Below are positions 26,276 through 35,868 of a DNA stretch of 64,000 nucleotides, in pieces. This stretch comes from a virus. Each line of letters begins with the position of its first letter. Position 1 is the first letter of the stretch. The notes under the pieces are model-generated. The model saw nothing but the letters and a program-made list of their open reading frames with translations. It did not search any database and was not told the origin of the DNA. A program made the translations under genes and the position numbers. The stretch spans positions 38,064-102,063 of IMG/VR virus record IMGVR_UViG_3300042889_001540. One strand, given 5' to 3'.

Positions 26276-28702
26276 TTATGAACCACATCCAAAACATTCA
26301 AATTCAGAATCAATTGGTTTAATAACTTCTTCAATTAAATTTATTTTTGGTTTATCAACTTTAATTGTTGGTTGTTGTACTTTTGAAATATCAACTGCCA
26401 AGTGTTTAGCTCCAGTTGAAATCGCCTTAGTTCTAACATAATAACAAAGAGTTTTTAATCCTTTATTCCAAGAATGGAAGTGAGATGATGAAATCTTTGA
26501 TAAGGTTGGTTCAGACATATAGATATTCATCGACTGTGATTGGTCGATAAATGGTGCTCTGTCAGCCGACATATCAATTAATTCTCTTTGTGAGATTTCC
26601 CAAATTGTTTTATATTTTGGTATTAAATGTTCAATTCTTTTAACTTTCTTATTGTAATTCTTATCCTCAGTATCCAAATAATGATTAAAGTTAATATTTT
26701 GAATGGAGCCTTCGTTCATGATAATTTCATTTTTTAAATCTTCACACCAAACACCTAATTTTTCAAAATCACTAATTAAATATTTATTAACAATTAGAAT
26801 TTCTCCACCAACAACTCGACGATTAAATAACGCTGAGTGAGCTGGTTCTGTCATTTCAAATGAACCTGTAATCTTAGCGGAAGACGCCACAGGCATCTGT
26901 GCAGTAAATAATGAATTACACACACCATATTCCAAAACATTATCTTTTAATCCATTCCAATCCCAACGACCTGACAAATTATCTTCATTCATTCCCCACA
27001 TATCAAATTGGAATACACCCTTAGACATTGGAGAGCCTTTGAAGAATTTATATGGTTGGAATAACCCCTCTTTACATAAGAAATTACTTTCGGTAATTGC
27101 AGCAAAATAAATTGTTTCAAAAATATCTTTATTAAGTTTTTTAGCCTCTTCAGAAGTGAAAATATAATCCATTAAATAGAATACATCTGCAAGACCTTGC
27201 GTTCCAATAGCAATTGCTCTTTGTTCCAACCCACCTTTTCTTCCTTGTTCAGTTGAATAACTATTGATATCGACAACTTTATTAAGTGCTCTTACAACTT
27301 TTCTTACTTCACTGTAAAGTAAATTGAAATCGAACTCTCCTTTAATAATAAAATTCTTTAATACCATAGAAGACAATGTGCAGATTGCTGTAGTATTCTC
27401 ATCCGTAAATTGGTATATTTCATTACATAGGTTAGATTGTTTAATCACCCCAATGTTTTGATGGTTTGTTTTTCTGTTAGCACTATCTTTAGAACATAAG
27501 TAAGGAACCCCTGTTTCAACTTGAGATTCAATAATTTTATTCCATATTGTCTGAGCTTTAACTTTTTTACCTAAACCAAGTTCAACTGCTTTGTTATAAT
27601 TTGATTCATACTCATCACCATAAGCTTCTTGTAATGGTTTAATACCCGCTTTAACAATATCATTAGGACAAAACAAATACCAATCACTATTGTTTTTAAC
27701 CGCATTCATAAAGTTGTCCGGTAACCAAATCGCTGTGAATAAATCTTTAGCCCTTAACTCCTCGGCACCTGTATTCTTTTTAATTTCGAGTAAGTCAATA
27801 ATGTCTTTATGCCAAGGTTCAATATAAATGGCGGCACTACCCGGTCTTCTACCTTGTTGATTAAAGAATCTCAACCCTTCATTAACAATTTTCAAATATT
27901 TTAATAATCCACCCGCAAATCCTCCTGACGAATTAATACGACTTTCTTTACTACGAATGTTAGACATTGATAATCCAATTCCTGCCGCGTCTGACGAATA
28001 AGTCGAAATATCATTGAATGTTTGTAATAACCCTTCTCTCGAATCCCCATTATTATATTTCAACACGCAAGACGCCAATTGAGGTGTTTTAGTACCCGCA
28101 TTAATCATGATTGGAGTCGCAGGAGAAATAAGTTGGTTTGATAATGAATTGTAATATTCAACCGCCTCTTCAAAAGATTTAGTAACCCATAATGCAACCC
28201 TCATATACATATGTTGCGGTCTTTCAATTACAACACCTTTCGGAGTCTTCAACAAATACATTTCCTGTAATGATTTCCACGCAAAATAATCAAAATTATA
28301 ATCATTATCGTGATTTATTACAGAATCAATATCTCCCCACCCATATTCGTTAATTGTATCAATTAATATGTCATTAATAACACCATCCTCGTGTAAACGT
28401 TTCATAGTATTACAAAAACTACTATCGGTGTCTTTATGATATGCCGAAATAGCAACTGAAGAAGCCAATCTTGAGTAATCGTGATGACTACCAGTGTAAG
28501 CTGCCGCAATCTCATAAACCAATTTATCTAACTCTTTGGTCGTAATAAATCCTTCAGTCGGAACCGAGGTAATTACCTTAATAAAAATTTCATCTGAATT
28601 AACATTTAAACCTTTTGCCGCTCGTTTAACCCTATTATAAATTTTTTGAGGGTTAAATGAAACTTCATCTCCCCCTCTTTTTTTAATCTTTAATGACATC
28701 AT
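26276..28702 (-). CDS. nrdA: Class I ribonucleotide reductase, large subunit
   Basis: 808 aa. It reduces ribonucleoside diphosphates to deoxyribonucleotides in the cytoplasm, using the radical supplied by NrdB. Visible features: N-terminal ATP-cone (IKKRGGDEVSFNPQKIYNRV), the first redox Cys in PQLASCVLKY (about residue 210), the catalytic NLCNEI block (about 425) and second redox Cys in AICTLSS (about 441), and a C-terminal thiol pair CFGCGS at the end. Other family blocks present are GIGLSMSNIRS, RPGSAAIYIEPWH and QTPMP-like MPVASSAKITG. It follows nrdB by 12 bases and is closed by a strong terminator. Full length, no interruption. Phages use it to raise dNTP supply for replication. Confidence 0.97.
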   Translation of the reverse strand: MMSLKIKKRGGDEVSFNPQKIYNRVKRAAKGLNVNSDEIFIKVITSVPTEGFITTKELDKLVYEIAAAYTGSHHDYSRLASSVAISAYHKDTDSSFCNTMKRLHEDGVINDILIDTINEYGWGDIDSVINHDNDYNFDYFAWKSLQEMYLLKTPKGVVIERPQHMYMRVALWVTKSFEEAVEYYNSLSNQLISPATPIMINAGTKTPQLASCVLKYNNGDSREGLLQTFNDISTYSSDAAGIGLSMSNIRSKESRINSSGGFAGGLLKYLKIVNEGLRFFNQQGRRPGSAAIYIEPWHKDIIDLLEIKKNTGAEELRAKDLFTAIWLPDNFMNAVKNNSDWYLFCPNDIVKAGIKPLQEAYGDEYESNYNKAVELGLGKKVKAQTIWNKIIESQVETGVPYLCSKDSANRKTNHQNIGVIKQSNLCNEIYQFTDENTTAICTLSSMVLKNFIIKGEFDFNLLYSEVRKVVRALNKVVDINSYSTEQGRKGGLEQRAIAIGTQGLADVFYLMDYIFTSEEAKKLNKDIFETIYFAAITESNFLCKEGLFQPYKFFKGSPMSKGVFQFDMWGMNEDNLSGRWDWNGLKDNVLEYGVCNSLFTAQMPVASSAKITGSFEMTEPAHSALFNRRVVGGEILIVNKYLISDFEKLGVWCEDLKNEIIMNEGSIQNINFNHYLDTEDKNYNKKVKRIEHLIPKYKTIWEISQRELIDMSADRAPFIDQSQSMNIYMSEPTLSKISSSHFHSWNKGLKTLCYYVRTKAISTGAKHLAVDISKVQQPTIKVDKPKINLIEEVIKPIDSEFECFGCGS

Positions 28703-28714
28703 ATTGTTTTTATT

Positions 28715-29665
28715 TTAGAAATCCTCCGTAAATGTTAATGATTCCCCTAATTTAGCTTTTTGATATTCCATTGTTCTTGATTCAAAGAAATTACCTTTTG
28801 TTTCAACAGCAATTTGTTCCATAAATTTAAATGGTTGTTCAACATTAAAATGTTTTTTACATCCAAATTTAACTAACAATCCATCAGTAACGAATTCAAG
28901 GTATTGTTTCATTAAGTTCGAATTCATACCAATTAAAGATACTGGTAATGATTCAGTAATAAACTCTTTTTCAATTTCTAACGCAGATAATAAGATTTCT
29001 TTAATTCTTTTTTCAGTTGGTTTGTTCTCCACATGATTGTTAATTAAGTGAATCGCAAAATCACAATGTAAGTTCTCATCTTTAAAGATAAGACTATTAG
29101 CATTACATAATCCCTGCATAATTCCTCTCGATTTCATCCAAAAGATAGAACAAAACGAACCGGAAAAGAATATACCCTCAACAGCCGCAAATGCAACTAA
29201 TCTTTCTTGGAATGAAGCATTCTCAATCCAATCAAGCGCCCATTTAGCTTTCTTTTGAACTGCCGGTAGTCTATCAATTGCATGGAAGCATTCATCTTTT
29301 TCTTTGTCGTCAGACACATAAGTATCTATCAATAAAGAATACATTAATGAGTGAATATTCTCCATCATAATTTGGAATCCGTAGAAGAATTTCGCCTCAG
29401 CATATTGAACTTCTTTTAAGAAATTTTCTGCCAAGTTTTCATTTACGATACCATCAGAGGCAGCAAAGAACGCTAATATATTTTTAAGGAAATATCTTTC
29501 ATTATCCGATAGATTTTCCCAATCTCTAATATCGTTAGATAAATCCACTTCTTCTGCCGTCCAAAACGCGGCTTGGTGTTGTTTATAATATTCCCAAATA
29601 TCATTATGTTCTATTGGGAAAATGACAAATCGGTCATTATTTGGTTCTAATATTTTTTCTTTCAT
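28715..29665 (-). CDS. nrdB: Class I ribonucleotide reductase, small (radical) subunit
   Basis: 316 aa, short but complete for an R2 protein. It houses the diiron centre and tyrosyl radical used by NrdA. All metal ligands are visible: D71 (ASDGIV), E102 and H105 (MENIHS), E163 (AAVEGIFF), E197 and H200 (DENLH), and the likely radical Tyr is Y109 in HSLMYS. The [12 protein letters not shown] entry and [15 protein letters not shown] layout resemble the eukaryote/phage type; the residue after HS is Leu here, where many relatives have Glu. It lies 7 bases after the helicase gene and 12 before nrdA, in one transcription unit. Confidence 0.97.
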   Translation of the reverse strand: MKEKILEPNNDRFVIFPIEHNDIWEYYKQHQAAFWTAEEVDLSNDIRDWENLSDNERYFLKNILAFFAASDGIVNENLAENFLKEVQYAEAKFFYGFQIMMENIHSLMYSLLIDTYVSDDKEKDECFHAIDRLPAVQKKAKWALDWIENASFQERLVAFAAVEGIFFSGSFCSIFWMKSRGIMQGLCNANSLIFKDENLHCDFAIHLINNHVENKPTEKRIKEILLSALEIEKEFITESLPVSLIGMNSNLMKQYLEFVTDGLLVKFGCKKHFNVEQPFKFMEQIAVETKGNFFESRTMEYQKAKLGESLTFTEDF

Positions 29666-29672
29666 TTTTTTT

Positions 29673-32111
29673 TTAATTTTGTTGTGATTCTCTTTGTTTT
29701 CTTTTTTCTAAAAGTTCTTTAACTCTATCTCTTTTTCTATCTTCTTGTTGTTCTTCAAACCCTAAGAAAGTGACTGAACTTTCTGTATCAATTTCAAGTA
29801 ATTCATTATTAAATTTACAATTTTCAAATACTACCCCATCTTTTCCAAGACGAGATTTAGTGATTGCAATTGTCGCTAAATTCATTTCTTTTTGTGTCAA
29901 TGTTTTTGCAACCGATATAATAACGTGTCCTACTTGAGCCTTTTTGATTGACCCCCCCATTTGGTCAGTTGTTACTACCTCAGCAGATATTGAAGACCTA
30001 TTACCTTGTGTTGCCGTCCACCCGACTAAATCAAGTTCGTGACACATCGCCTCAAATCCTCTCATTACTGAACCTTCCGCTTTCCACTCATCTTTACTAC
30101 TTGATTCCGGTAAAATACAATCAATGTAATCCACTAAAACTAAATCAATTTTAATACCGTCAGCAATCATTTTTCTAACTTGAGTTTTGATTTGATTCAT
30201 TGTCATAGTGTCTGAAGCCAATTTCTTCAATATTAAACGATTTTGCATCGTTTCTTTAATTTCAGTAATTTTAGACATTACATCTTCTTTATGTAATACT
30301 AAATTATCCGGTTCAATACCTGTCCACATCGTAAAATGTTTTCTTTGGATAATTTTTGGGTTATCCTCGAAGAATATTTGTAAAACATTGTAACCTAAAT
30401 TAAAAGCAGTGTTTGCAATTTTTGATAAAATGGTTGTGTTATGTGTTAAAACATAATCTCTAGTCACGTATAACTCGTCCGGATTAGAAACTTTAATACA
30501 AGTCGCCTCCTCATCATGAGAATAAGTTATCGACTTGACATATTTCTGTTCAACATATTTCTCCCTCTTATAATATCTACCAACTTTTCTTAGTAATTTG
30601 AACGGAACAACGTCATTTGCGAAGGACATTGTTATCGTGTAAGCCAACTGACCCTCTTTCTTCTCTCCGTCATAAGTATAAGTCGGTATTTTAGTGTTAA
30701 TTCGAACAGTTCCACCCAAAGATAAAACTAATTCCCTAACATTATTACACAATTGTTCCGATATCGTCGTAAATTGAACCGTCCCTTTTTTATCAACATG
30801 CCCATCAGTATCCATTAAACCTTGTAATAATGAAACTCTTACATCTAATGAATTATAAAGATAATCTTTTGGTATAAATTTATTGTTAGACTTTTTATTT
30901 AACAAATCATAAACTTTTAGTCGTTCTTTTATTTTACCCTTTAAGTTTATTGATTTTATACTTTTAGTTTCAGTTCTATAATATTCATTAAACGATGAAT
31001 GTTCACCAAGACATTCAATGGAATCAAATAACTCATCGTCCTTAGTACTTATACGGACACCACTATCACAAATACTACCATCTCCCAACAATAACCCAAG
31101 TAAATATGGGTCTATCGACACTTCTCTTTTTTCAAAATCGACCGGACTTACCACAGGTAATCTATAGTTATATCGACCTCTCTTCTTAATATCTTTCATC
31201 ATATCAGAGGTTTTAACAACCTTATACCCATAGTTCGGTTTATAAACACCCTTACCATTAACCCTTGTTTTAGCGGTTCTCATGTTCAATGTATTAACAC
31301 TCCAAAGATGTTCTTCATCACAATTCACAAAAGTATCATCACTAAACTCTACTTTATAAATTGGTCTAACACCTTGTGGGTAAACACCTATCACATATTG
31401 TTCTTTCCCATCACTACCAATAACCTTATCCCCAAGTTTTACTTCACCCATTTTTACCCATCCTTGAGGTGTTAAAACCGGTTCAGAGTTTGGACAGCTC
31501 TTGCCAACACCTGTTGGTGCTAATATAACCCCAATTTCCCCTTTTGCCAAACCACCTTTCAATAATTTGTCAATTCCCGGAATACCCATTGGGATTGGGT
31601 GTCGGTAGTCTTCGTCTAAGACAGTATCTAAATTTTCAAATATATCTGTCTGACCTTTATCAACCTCTCCGACCTGCAATGCGTCTCTCATCAAACCTTC
31701 AACTTTATCATATGATTCAAAGTCTCCTTGGGTAATAATTTTCTGAGCCTTATCCATCGCCTTCTGTAGTTCTTGTTGTTTACAAAATTTCAACGCCTTC
31801 TCTTGAACGAACATTGTTCCTTCAATTGGAGCGTCCTGAATTTGTTTGATTGTATCTAAAACAATCTTAGCGACCATTTCCTGTGAGATTTCGGACCTAA
31901 CAATTTGCCCTAAAGTATCAAAATTTGGTGTTGATTCATATTTTTTGTAGTACTCTTTTGTCATCTGTAAAATGATTTTAAAATACTTATTATCAAAATA
32001 CACTGACTCAATAACATCCATTATAGATGATGAAAAATCTTTATCTACTATTATCTGATTTAGTAATTGTATTTGAAATGTGTTACCTAAGTAATCGAAA
32101 TTTTTATTCAT
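29673..32111 (-). CDS. DnaB-type replicative helicase (T4 gp41-like) containing an intein
   Basis: 812 aa precursor; about 459 aa after splicing, matching T4 gp41 (475). It unwinds DNA ahead of the phage fork and works with primase and polymerase. N-extein residues 1-205 hold the N-terminal helical domain and the start of the RecA-like core ([20 protein letters not shown], then Walker A APTGVGKS at 198-205). The intein (206-558) splits the P-loop; the C-extein resumes at T559 ([12 protein letters not shown]) with [10 protein letters not shown] (Walker B), [10 protein letters not shown] and the MGGSIKKAQ arginine-finger region. The helicase is therefore only active after splicing. It follows the 150-aa gene by 36 bases and leads into nrdB. 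Confidence 0.95.
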   Translation of the reverse strand: MNKNFDYLGNTFQIQLLNQIIVDKDFSSSIMDVIESVYFDNKYFKIILQMTKEYYKKYESTPNFDTLGQIVRSEISQEMVAKIVLDTIKQIQDAPIEGTMFVQEKALKFCKQQELQKAMDKAQKIITQGDFESYDKVEGLMRDALQVGEVDKGQTDIFENLDTVLDEDYRHPIPMGIPGIDKLLKGGLAKGEIGVILAPTGVGKSCPNSEPVLTPQGWVKMGEVKLGDKVIGSDGKEQYVIGVYPQGVRPIYKVEFSDDTFVNCDEEHLWSVNTLNMRTAKTRVNGKGVYKPNYGYKVVKTSDMMKDIKKRGRYNYRLPVVSPVDFEKREVSIDPYLLGLLLGDGSICDSGVRISTKDDELFDSIECLGEHSSFNEYYRTETKSIKSINLKGKIKERLKVYDLLNKKSNNKFIPKDYLYNSLDVRVSLLQGLMDTDGHVDKKGTVQFTTISEQLCNNVRELVLSLGGTVRINTKIPTYTYDGEKKEGQLAYTITMSFANDVVPFKLLRKVGRYYKREKYVEQKYVKSITYSHDEEATCIKVSNPDELYVTRDYVLTHNTTILSKIANTAFNLGYNVLQIFFEDNPKIIQRKHFTMWTGIEPDNLVLHKEDVMSKITEIKETMQNRLILKKLASDTMTMNQIKTQVRKMIADGIKIDLVLVDYIDCILPESSSKDEWKAEGSVMRGFEAMCHELDLVGWTATQGNRSSISAEVVTTDQMGGSIKKAQVGHVIISVAKTLTQKEMNLATIAITKSRLGKDGVVFENCKFNNELLEIDTESSVTFLGFEEQQEDRKRDRVKELLEKRKQRESQQN
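30438..31496 (-). other. Intein with LAGLIDADG endonuclease in the DnaB-type helicase P-loop
   Basis: 353 residues (C206-N558). It begins with Cys1 ([13 protein letters not shown]) and ends with VLTHN before extein Thr+1. Block A/B features ([16 protein letters not shown]) and the two dodecapeptides [12 protein letters not shown] and [12 protein letters not shown] mark a LAGLIDADG homing endonuclease inside. All splice residues are present, so splicing is expected. The insertion point, just after GK-Ser in Walker A, is a classic highly conserved homing target. Confidence 0.95.
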
Positions 32112-32147
32112 AATTTATTTTAAAGTTATCCTTGTATTATTAAATAC

Positions 32148-32600
32148 TTACCTAGCCAAGTCAAGTTCCAAATAATTGTAACTTAATTTTTTGTCTGAAA
32201 AAATGTCAGTCAATCCTCGAAGAGTTTCCTTCAAGAAAGGTCTTACATCGACAGTATACCTAACTTTCGGTGGATAAAATTTTCCATCAAAAACTCTATG
32301 ACAAATTGTCTGTTCACCTAATTTAATATAAATGTTAAACACTTCAGGGCCATCAGTAAACGATGTGTCCATAATTGTTGGGTCATTCATGATGGAATCT
32401 TGATTGTCCATCATATACGCCAATGTTTTCATTTTCAAATACTCTTGAAGTTCGTCCTTGAATTCCGCAATGAACTCATACAGCTCAATCGAGTTCTTCG
32501 CCTTTGGAATATACCCCCTTACATTAAAGAATCTTTGAACTACAATATTATCATTTAATGATAATAAGAACTCCATCTTGGTACTTTCTTGTTCTTTCAT
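32148..32600 (-). CDS. Hypothetical protein in the replication block
   Basis: 150 aa, not recognised. The first eight residues (MKEQESTK) precede a second Met (MEFLLSLNDN) that could be the real start at 32576. The sequence is acidic and helical in the first half (YEFIAEFKDELQEYLKMKTLAYMM) and ends in a basic/beta part (KVRYTVDVRPFLKETLRGLTDIF). It sits between the Acb2-like gene and the helicase, 36 bases before the helicase start. A role in replication or host takeover is only suggested by position. Confidence 0.65.
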   Translation of the reverse strand: MKEQESTKMEFLLSLNDNIVVQRFFNVRGYIPKAKNSIELYEFIAEFKDELQEYLKMKTLAYMMDNQDSIMNDPTIMDTSFTDGPEVFNIYIKLGEQTICHRVFDGKFYPPKVRYTVDVRPFLKETLRGLTDIFSDKKLSYNYLELDLAR

Positions 32601-32624
32601 AATTTTAAGTTTGTTTGTTTTTAA

Positions 32625-32939
32625 TTATACTATTTGTTTTCCCTCAACATTTCTTTTTATTCTGTCGGAGGTTCTTTTGTTTAACCATAAAAGAGCTTCG
32701 TCTAATTTGGTAATAGCAATTGCGTTTTCGCGACAAGGGAATTTACTTTGTAAGTAATTCATTCTGTTTAACAACATTTCAATTAATTCCTCATTTGTTG
32801 TGCCATCGGCGATTGTTTTTAATTCTGTAGAACCTTCAGTTATTGGTTCTTTTTGAATAAATTGTAATGCCTGTCCTTGTTCCTCTTTGTTTTCAAAGTT
32901 TGATAACTCGTACTTGTGTCCTTCTACTAATACTTTCAT
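32625..32939 (-). CDS. Probable Acb2/Vs.4-type anti-CBASS cyclic-nucleotide sponge
   Basis: 104 aa with start at 32939 (MKVLVEGHKYELSNFEN); a start at 33002 would run 67 bases into the exonuclease gene and is rejected. The chosen start overlaps the exonuclease stop as ATGA, a normal coupled junction. The C-terminal half carries the Acb2/Tad1-hairpin hallmark: a helix NEELIEMLLNRMNYLQSKF, then PCRENAIAITKLDEALLWLN and KRTSDRIKRNVEG. Acb2 proteins (T4 Vs.4 among them) bind the cyclic di- and trinucleotides made by CBASS immunity and so block abortive infection. The N-terminal EGHKYELxNFEN part is as in T4-like members. Recognition is from memory of the family, not a search; position among early-type genes fits. 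Confidence 0.75.
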   Translation of the reverse strand: MKVLVEGHKYELSNFENKEEQGQALQFIQKEPITEGSTELKTIADGTTNEELIEMLLNRMNYLQSKFPCRENAIAITKLDEALLWLNKRTSDRIKRNVEGKQIV

Positions 32940-33934
32940 TTGTTTGTGTTTCGTTTTTCTTTTCTTGTTAATTTCATAAATGGTCTTAGGAAATTCACCC
33001 AAGCCTCATCGTTTTTTGGAAGATATTTAAAGAGACCATCTTCCATCATAAGTCTCATTAGATTTTTGTATCCCCTATCGGTGGGGTCAATCGTGTCAGT
33101 AATAATTTGGTTTACTAATTCTTTCGCATTTTCTGTAATTAAGGGGTTAGATAAATCGACTATTTTTTTGTTTGTAGTGTAAAACTCTTCACCAAGTATA
33201 CCATTTTTTGTTTTACCAATCAAAATATTTTCCAATACTTTTGATTTTTTTTCTTGCACGATATTTCCTGCATTAACTCGTATTTCTTCCATAGTGCATG
33301 GTTTAACCTGCATATCAGGGAATAATTTAACTAAAGTTTTTTCACCTAAACCCTCAATACCATTAATATTATCAGAATTATCTCCTGTAAGAATTTTACA
33401 AGTTAAGACATTATAGTGGGGAATTTGAACTTTATTGATGGTAATCATATCACCCTGTTTAAAGTATTGTTTTGAGTTTGGTGAGTAAACGGATACTTTA
33501 TCCGAGATAAGCTGTGTAAGGTCCTTATCTGATGAAAATATGGTAATGTCTTCGTTGGTTGACATTTTACAATAATACGCAATAAGGTCGTCTCCTTCGT
33601 TATGAGGCGTTTCAACTTGCCTAACAAAGACCTCCTCAAGATATTCTTTAATACGAGCGTTTTGAGTTAGATATGATTCAAGTTCATATTCATTAATATT
33701 TTGTTTTCTATTTGTCTTATATTGAGGATAAAGTTCTTTCCGAGTGGACGAACTATGTTCGGCATCCCACATAACAACTACCTTATCGTAATTATGTTCC
33801 TCAAGGAATTTTCTAATGGTGTTGATAAAGTGGTAGATAGCACCCGAATGATTTTTATCACTATAAAGTTCTTTAACTCCGTGATACCCAATCTTCATTA
33901 AGTTGGCACCGTCAATTAATAATGTTTTTTTCAA
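32936..33934 (-). CDS. 5'-3' exonuclease / flap endonuclease (T4 RNase H-like)
   Basis: 332 aa. It removes RNA primers and 5' flaps during lagging-strand synthesis. The PIN/FEN layout is clear: LLIDGANLM near the N-terminus (first metal-binding Asp), VVVMWDAEHSSSTRKELYP with the arch region QYKTNRKQN, ETPHNEGDDLIAYYC, FSSDKDLTQLI, and the GDNSDNINGIEGLGEKT helix-hairpin-helix DNA-binding block. T4 RNase H is 305 aa. It overlaps the Acb2-like gene by 4 bases and follows the HNH endonuclease by 16 bases. All acidic metal ligands appear conserved, so it should be active. Confidence 0.93.
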   Translation of the reverse strand: MKKTLLIDGANLMKIGYHGVKELYSDKNHSGAIYHFINTIRKFLEEHNYDKVVVMWDAEHSSSTRKELYPQYKTNRKQNINEYELESYLTQNARIKEYLEEVFVRQVETPHNEGDDLIAYYCKMSTNEDITIFSSDKDLTQLISDKVSVYSPNSKQYFKQGDMITINKVQIPHYNVLTCKILTGDNSDNINGIEGLGEKTLVKLFPDMQVKPCTMEEIRVNAGNIVQEKKSKVLENILIGKTKNGILGEEFYTTNKKIVDLSNPLITENAKELVNQIITDTIDPTDRGYKNLMRLMMEDGLFKYLPKNDEAWVNFLRPFMKLTRKEKRNTNK

Positions 33935-33950
33935 TTAAACCTATTTAAGG

Positions 33951-34682
33951 TTATACAATAATTTTGTTACTCTTTTTTAAATTATCTTCAGCCCATAATG
34001 GTTGAAGATTTTCATAATGACATAACTTATAAAGTTCGTCTTCTGTTTTTGCCGATGATAATGGAATGATGTGGTCAATATGCCACTCACCCCTGTTATC
34101 CCAACTCATACCATCGCTAAATTGGGTTTCTAAATGTTCTTTAAGAAATTCCGGTGAACACCCTACAATATCGAAAGTTTTATTAGTTTTACTAATGTTT
34201 CGGGTTTTAAGAAATGATAAAAGTCTAGACCTCATAATACATTTTAATCGAAAAATAACATCATTTTTTAATCTTAAAGAATGATAAAGATTTCTTTTTA
34301 CTTTAACTTTTTCTTTATTTTTTTCTGACCACTCTTTTTTATAAGTTAAAATAGTTTCTTTATTATTTTCATAATATATTTTATACCGATTTGGGTCTTT
34401 TTGGTATCTTTTTTTTGACCTATCATTATCTTTTACCCTAATTACATCAATATTTTCTTCTCGGTAATTTTTAACTTTTAATAATATTTTTTCCCGGTTA
34501 TCAATGTATTCTTTTCTTTTTTGAGCCTTTATTTTTTCATCGTTATTATCCCTATATTTTTTCCAAACCATATAAGAACATTGTTTACATTCAGTTCTAA
34601 ACCCATCTTTAGAATCTTTTCTTTTTCTAAAATTAGGTAATTCTTTTTCAAGATTACACTTACTACAAACTTTAGTTTCCAT
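33951..34682 (-). CDS. HNH homing endonuclease (free-standing), copy 2
   Basis: 243 aa beginning METKVCSKC. Same plan as copy 1 at 14631-15398: N-terminal Cys pairs (CSKC ... CKQC), a charged helical middle (NREKILLKVKNYREEN), and a C-terminal HNH block with GEWHIDHIIPLSSAKTEDEL and NLQPLWAEDNLKKSNK. The GCSPEFLKEHLETQF and DGMSWDN segments are nearly the same in both copies. It lies between uvsX and the exonuclease gene, sites that homing endonucleases often invade. Its start codon lies inside the end of the small ribbon-helix-helix gene (11-base overlap), suggesting translational coupling. Confidence 0.9.
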   Translation of the reverse strand: METKVCSKCNLEKELPNFRKRKDSKDGFRTECKQCSYMVWKKYRDNNDEKIKAQKRKEYIDNREKILLKVKNYREENIDVIRVKDNDRSKKRYQKDPNRYKIYYENNKETILTYKKEWSEKNKEKVKVKRNLYHSLRLKNDVIFRLKCIMRSRLLSFLKTRNISKTNKTFDIVGCSPEFLKEHLETQFSDGMSWDNRGEWHIDHIIPLSSAKTEDELYKLCHYENLQPLWAEDNLKKSNKIIV

Positions 34683-34824
34683 TTCTAATATATTCTTTTA
34701 ATAATTTATTAACAAGGGAAGATAAATTTATAGATTTATCCTTAAAGTACTGTGGAAGTTCGGGGTCTATTGAGACTCCAATCTTAACTTTCTTTTCAAT
34801 TTCTTCTTTTTTCTTTCTTCCCAT
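34672..34824 (-). CDS. Small ribbon-helix-helix-like protein coupled to the HNH gene
   Basis: 50 aa, starting at ATG 34824 (MGRKKKEEIEKKVKIGVSID) and ending at TAA 34672-34674, inside the HNH gene's first codons. The basic start, the strand KVKIGVSIDPE and the two short helices (LPQYFKD, LSSLVNKLLKEYI) fit a MetJ/Arc/CopG-type DNA-binding fold. Such proteins act as small repressors. The overlap with the HNH start suggests it controls or is co-expressed with the endonuclease. A TATTTAT element ends 4 bases before the start. The protein is too short for a confident family call. Confidence 0.65.
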   Translation of the reverse strand: MGRKKKEEIEKKVKIGVSIDPELPQYFKDKSINLSSLVNKLLKEYIRNGN

Positions 34825-34828
34825 ATTA

Positions 34829-34835
34829 ATAAATA
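34829..34835 (-). promoter_or_regulatory. TATTTAT element upstream of the ribbon-helix-helix gene
   Basis: Coding strand GATATTTATTAATATG ends in the start codon. If the element is a -10-like site, transcription would begin inside the gene, so here it may be a chance match or serve another role. Confidence 0.25.
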
Positions 34836-34875
34836 TCTACAAATGTAATAAAAGTAGAATAATTATAACTTTTTT

Positions 34876-35868
34876 TTATTCTTCTTCAAAACTTTCTTTT
34901 TCTGATTCATCAAGTATAATCTCCCCCGTACCACTAAGTATTGCGTTCCAATATCCAGAATATTCTTTTTTATATTTATCTAAAGACTCTTTTGTGTCCG
35001 CAATATATCCTTGAGGCACTACAATAATTTTACTATCCTTATATTGTATTCCATTCACGTGATTTTTTAATATAGAGATTTTTGTTCTAGTTGCGTAGGA
35101 AATTGTTCTACCATTTTTAGTTGCCGTAATATGATTCACACCCGCCTTTTTTTGATTACCAAATAAAAATACCAAACTACTTGCTAACCATATCGCCTCA
35201 CCACCCTTACTCTTAATTTCCGCTTGGCCAAACGGGTTATCAGGAAGGAGTACCCATGGTTGATTTAAAAAAACCACGGTATTATAATATGGATAATCTT
35301 CTTTTTTAGATTTAGATATTCTTGAATGTATACCCATACCAACTTTATCAGCAAGTACTTTAGCGGTGTGCATTCCCCCACCTTTTCCGTCAAATGTCAT
35401 TTGACAGGGAATTGACCCAATTGAGTCCCATAAAAATAATAGACTATAAGGTATTTCACCTCTTTCTTGAGCATCTAACACATCATTAATAAAATCAGTT
35501 GCTTGTTCAACAACGTCAAATGAATCGTTAAATATAAAATGACCGTCCCAAACACCATCCTCATTTTGTTCTGCCTGTAATCCAAGTTCTACCGAGTGTT
35601 CCCAAGACCATTTTTTTTCCGTAATAATAAACACCGGTAAATGTCCTTTTTTTTGGGCATCAACCGCTGCCAATATCATTGCTGTTGATTTTGATGTGTT
35701 TGAGTGACCCAAGAACATATTAATTCCTCCCATCACCGGACCTGGTAATCCAACCGTATCCATAAACGCCTCACCACAATTATAAAAACTCTCAGGTTTA
35801 TATTTTGTTTTTGTTGAGAATTTACCTTTAATATCCTCTAATGAGAATGTTTTCTTCTTAATTGCCAT
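34876..35868 (-). CDS. uvsX: UvsX/RecA-like recombinase
   Basis: 330 aa, shorter than T4 UvsX (391). It forms filaments on SSB-coated DNA and drives strand exchange for recombination-dependent replication. Walker A is GHSNTSKST at 54-62, an unusual P-loop close to the GPSKSFKS type of UvsX rather than RecA GPESSGKT. Walker B lies in SLLFLWDSIGS. Later blocks GIHSRISKSKK and NHITATKNGRTISYATRTK are present, and the C-terminus is acidic (ESEKESFEEE), like RecA/UvsX tails. It overlaps the 98-aa gene by 11 bases and stands two genes downstream of the SSB gene. Confidence 0.9.
   Translation of the reverse strand: MAIKKKTFSLEDIKGKFSTKTKYKPESFYNCGEAFMDTVGLPGPVMGGINMFLGHSNTSKSTAMILAAVDAQKKGHLPVFIITEKKWSWEHSVELGLQAEQNEDGVWDGHFIFNDSFDVVEQATDFINDVLDAQERGEIPYSLLFLWDSIGSIPCQMTFDGKGGGMHTAKVLADKVGMGIHSRISKSKKEDYPYYNTVVFLNQPWVLLPDNPFGQAEIKSKGGEAIWLASSLVFLFGNQKKAGVNHITATKNGRTISYATRTKISILKNHVNGIQYKDSKIIVVPQGYIADTKESLDKYKKEYSGYWNAILSGTGEIILDESEKESFEEE

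Noticed and set aside
32940-33002. Upstream start for the Acb2-like gene
   Set aside because: It lies deep in the exonuclease gene; the ATGA-coupled start at 32939 matches the family's N-terminus.
33701-33901. Plus-strand and other short frames within the exonuclease and helicase genes
   Set aside because: Shadows of well-supported minus-strand genes without domain signals.
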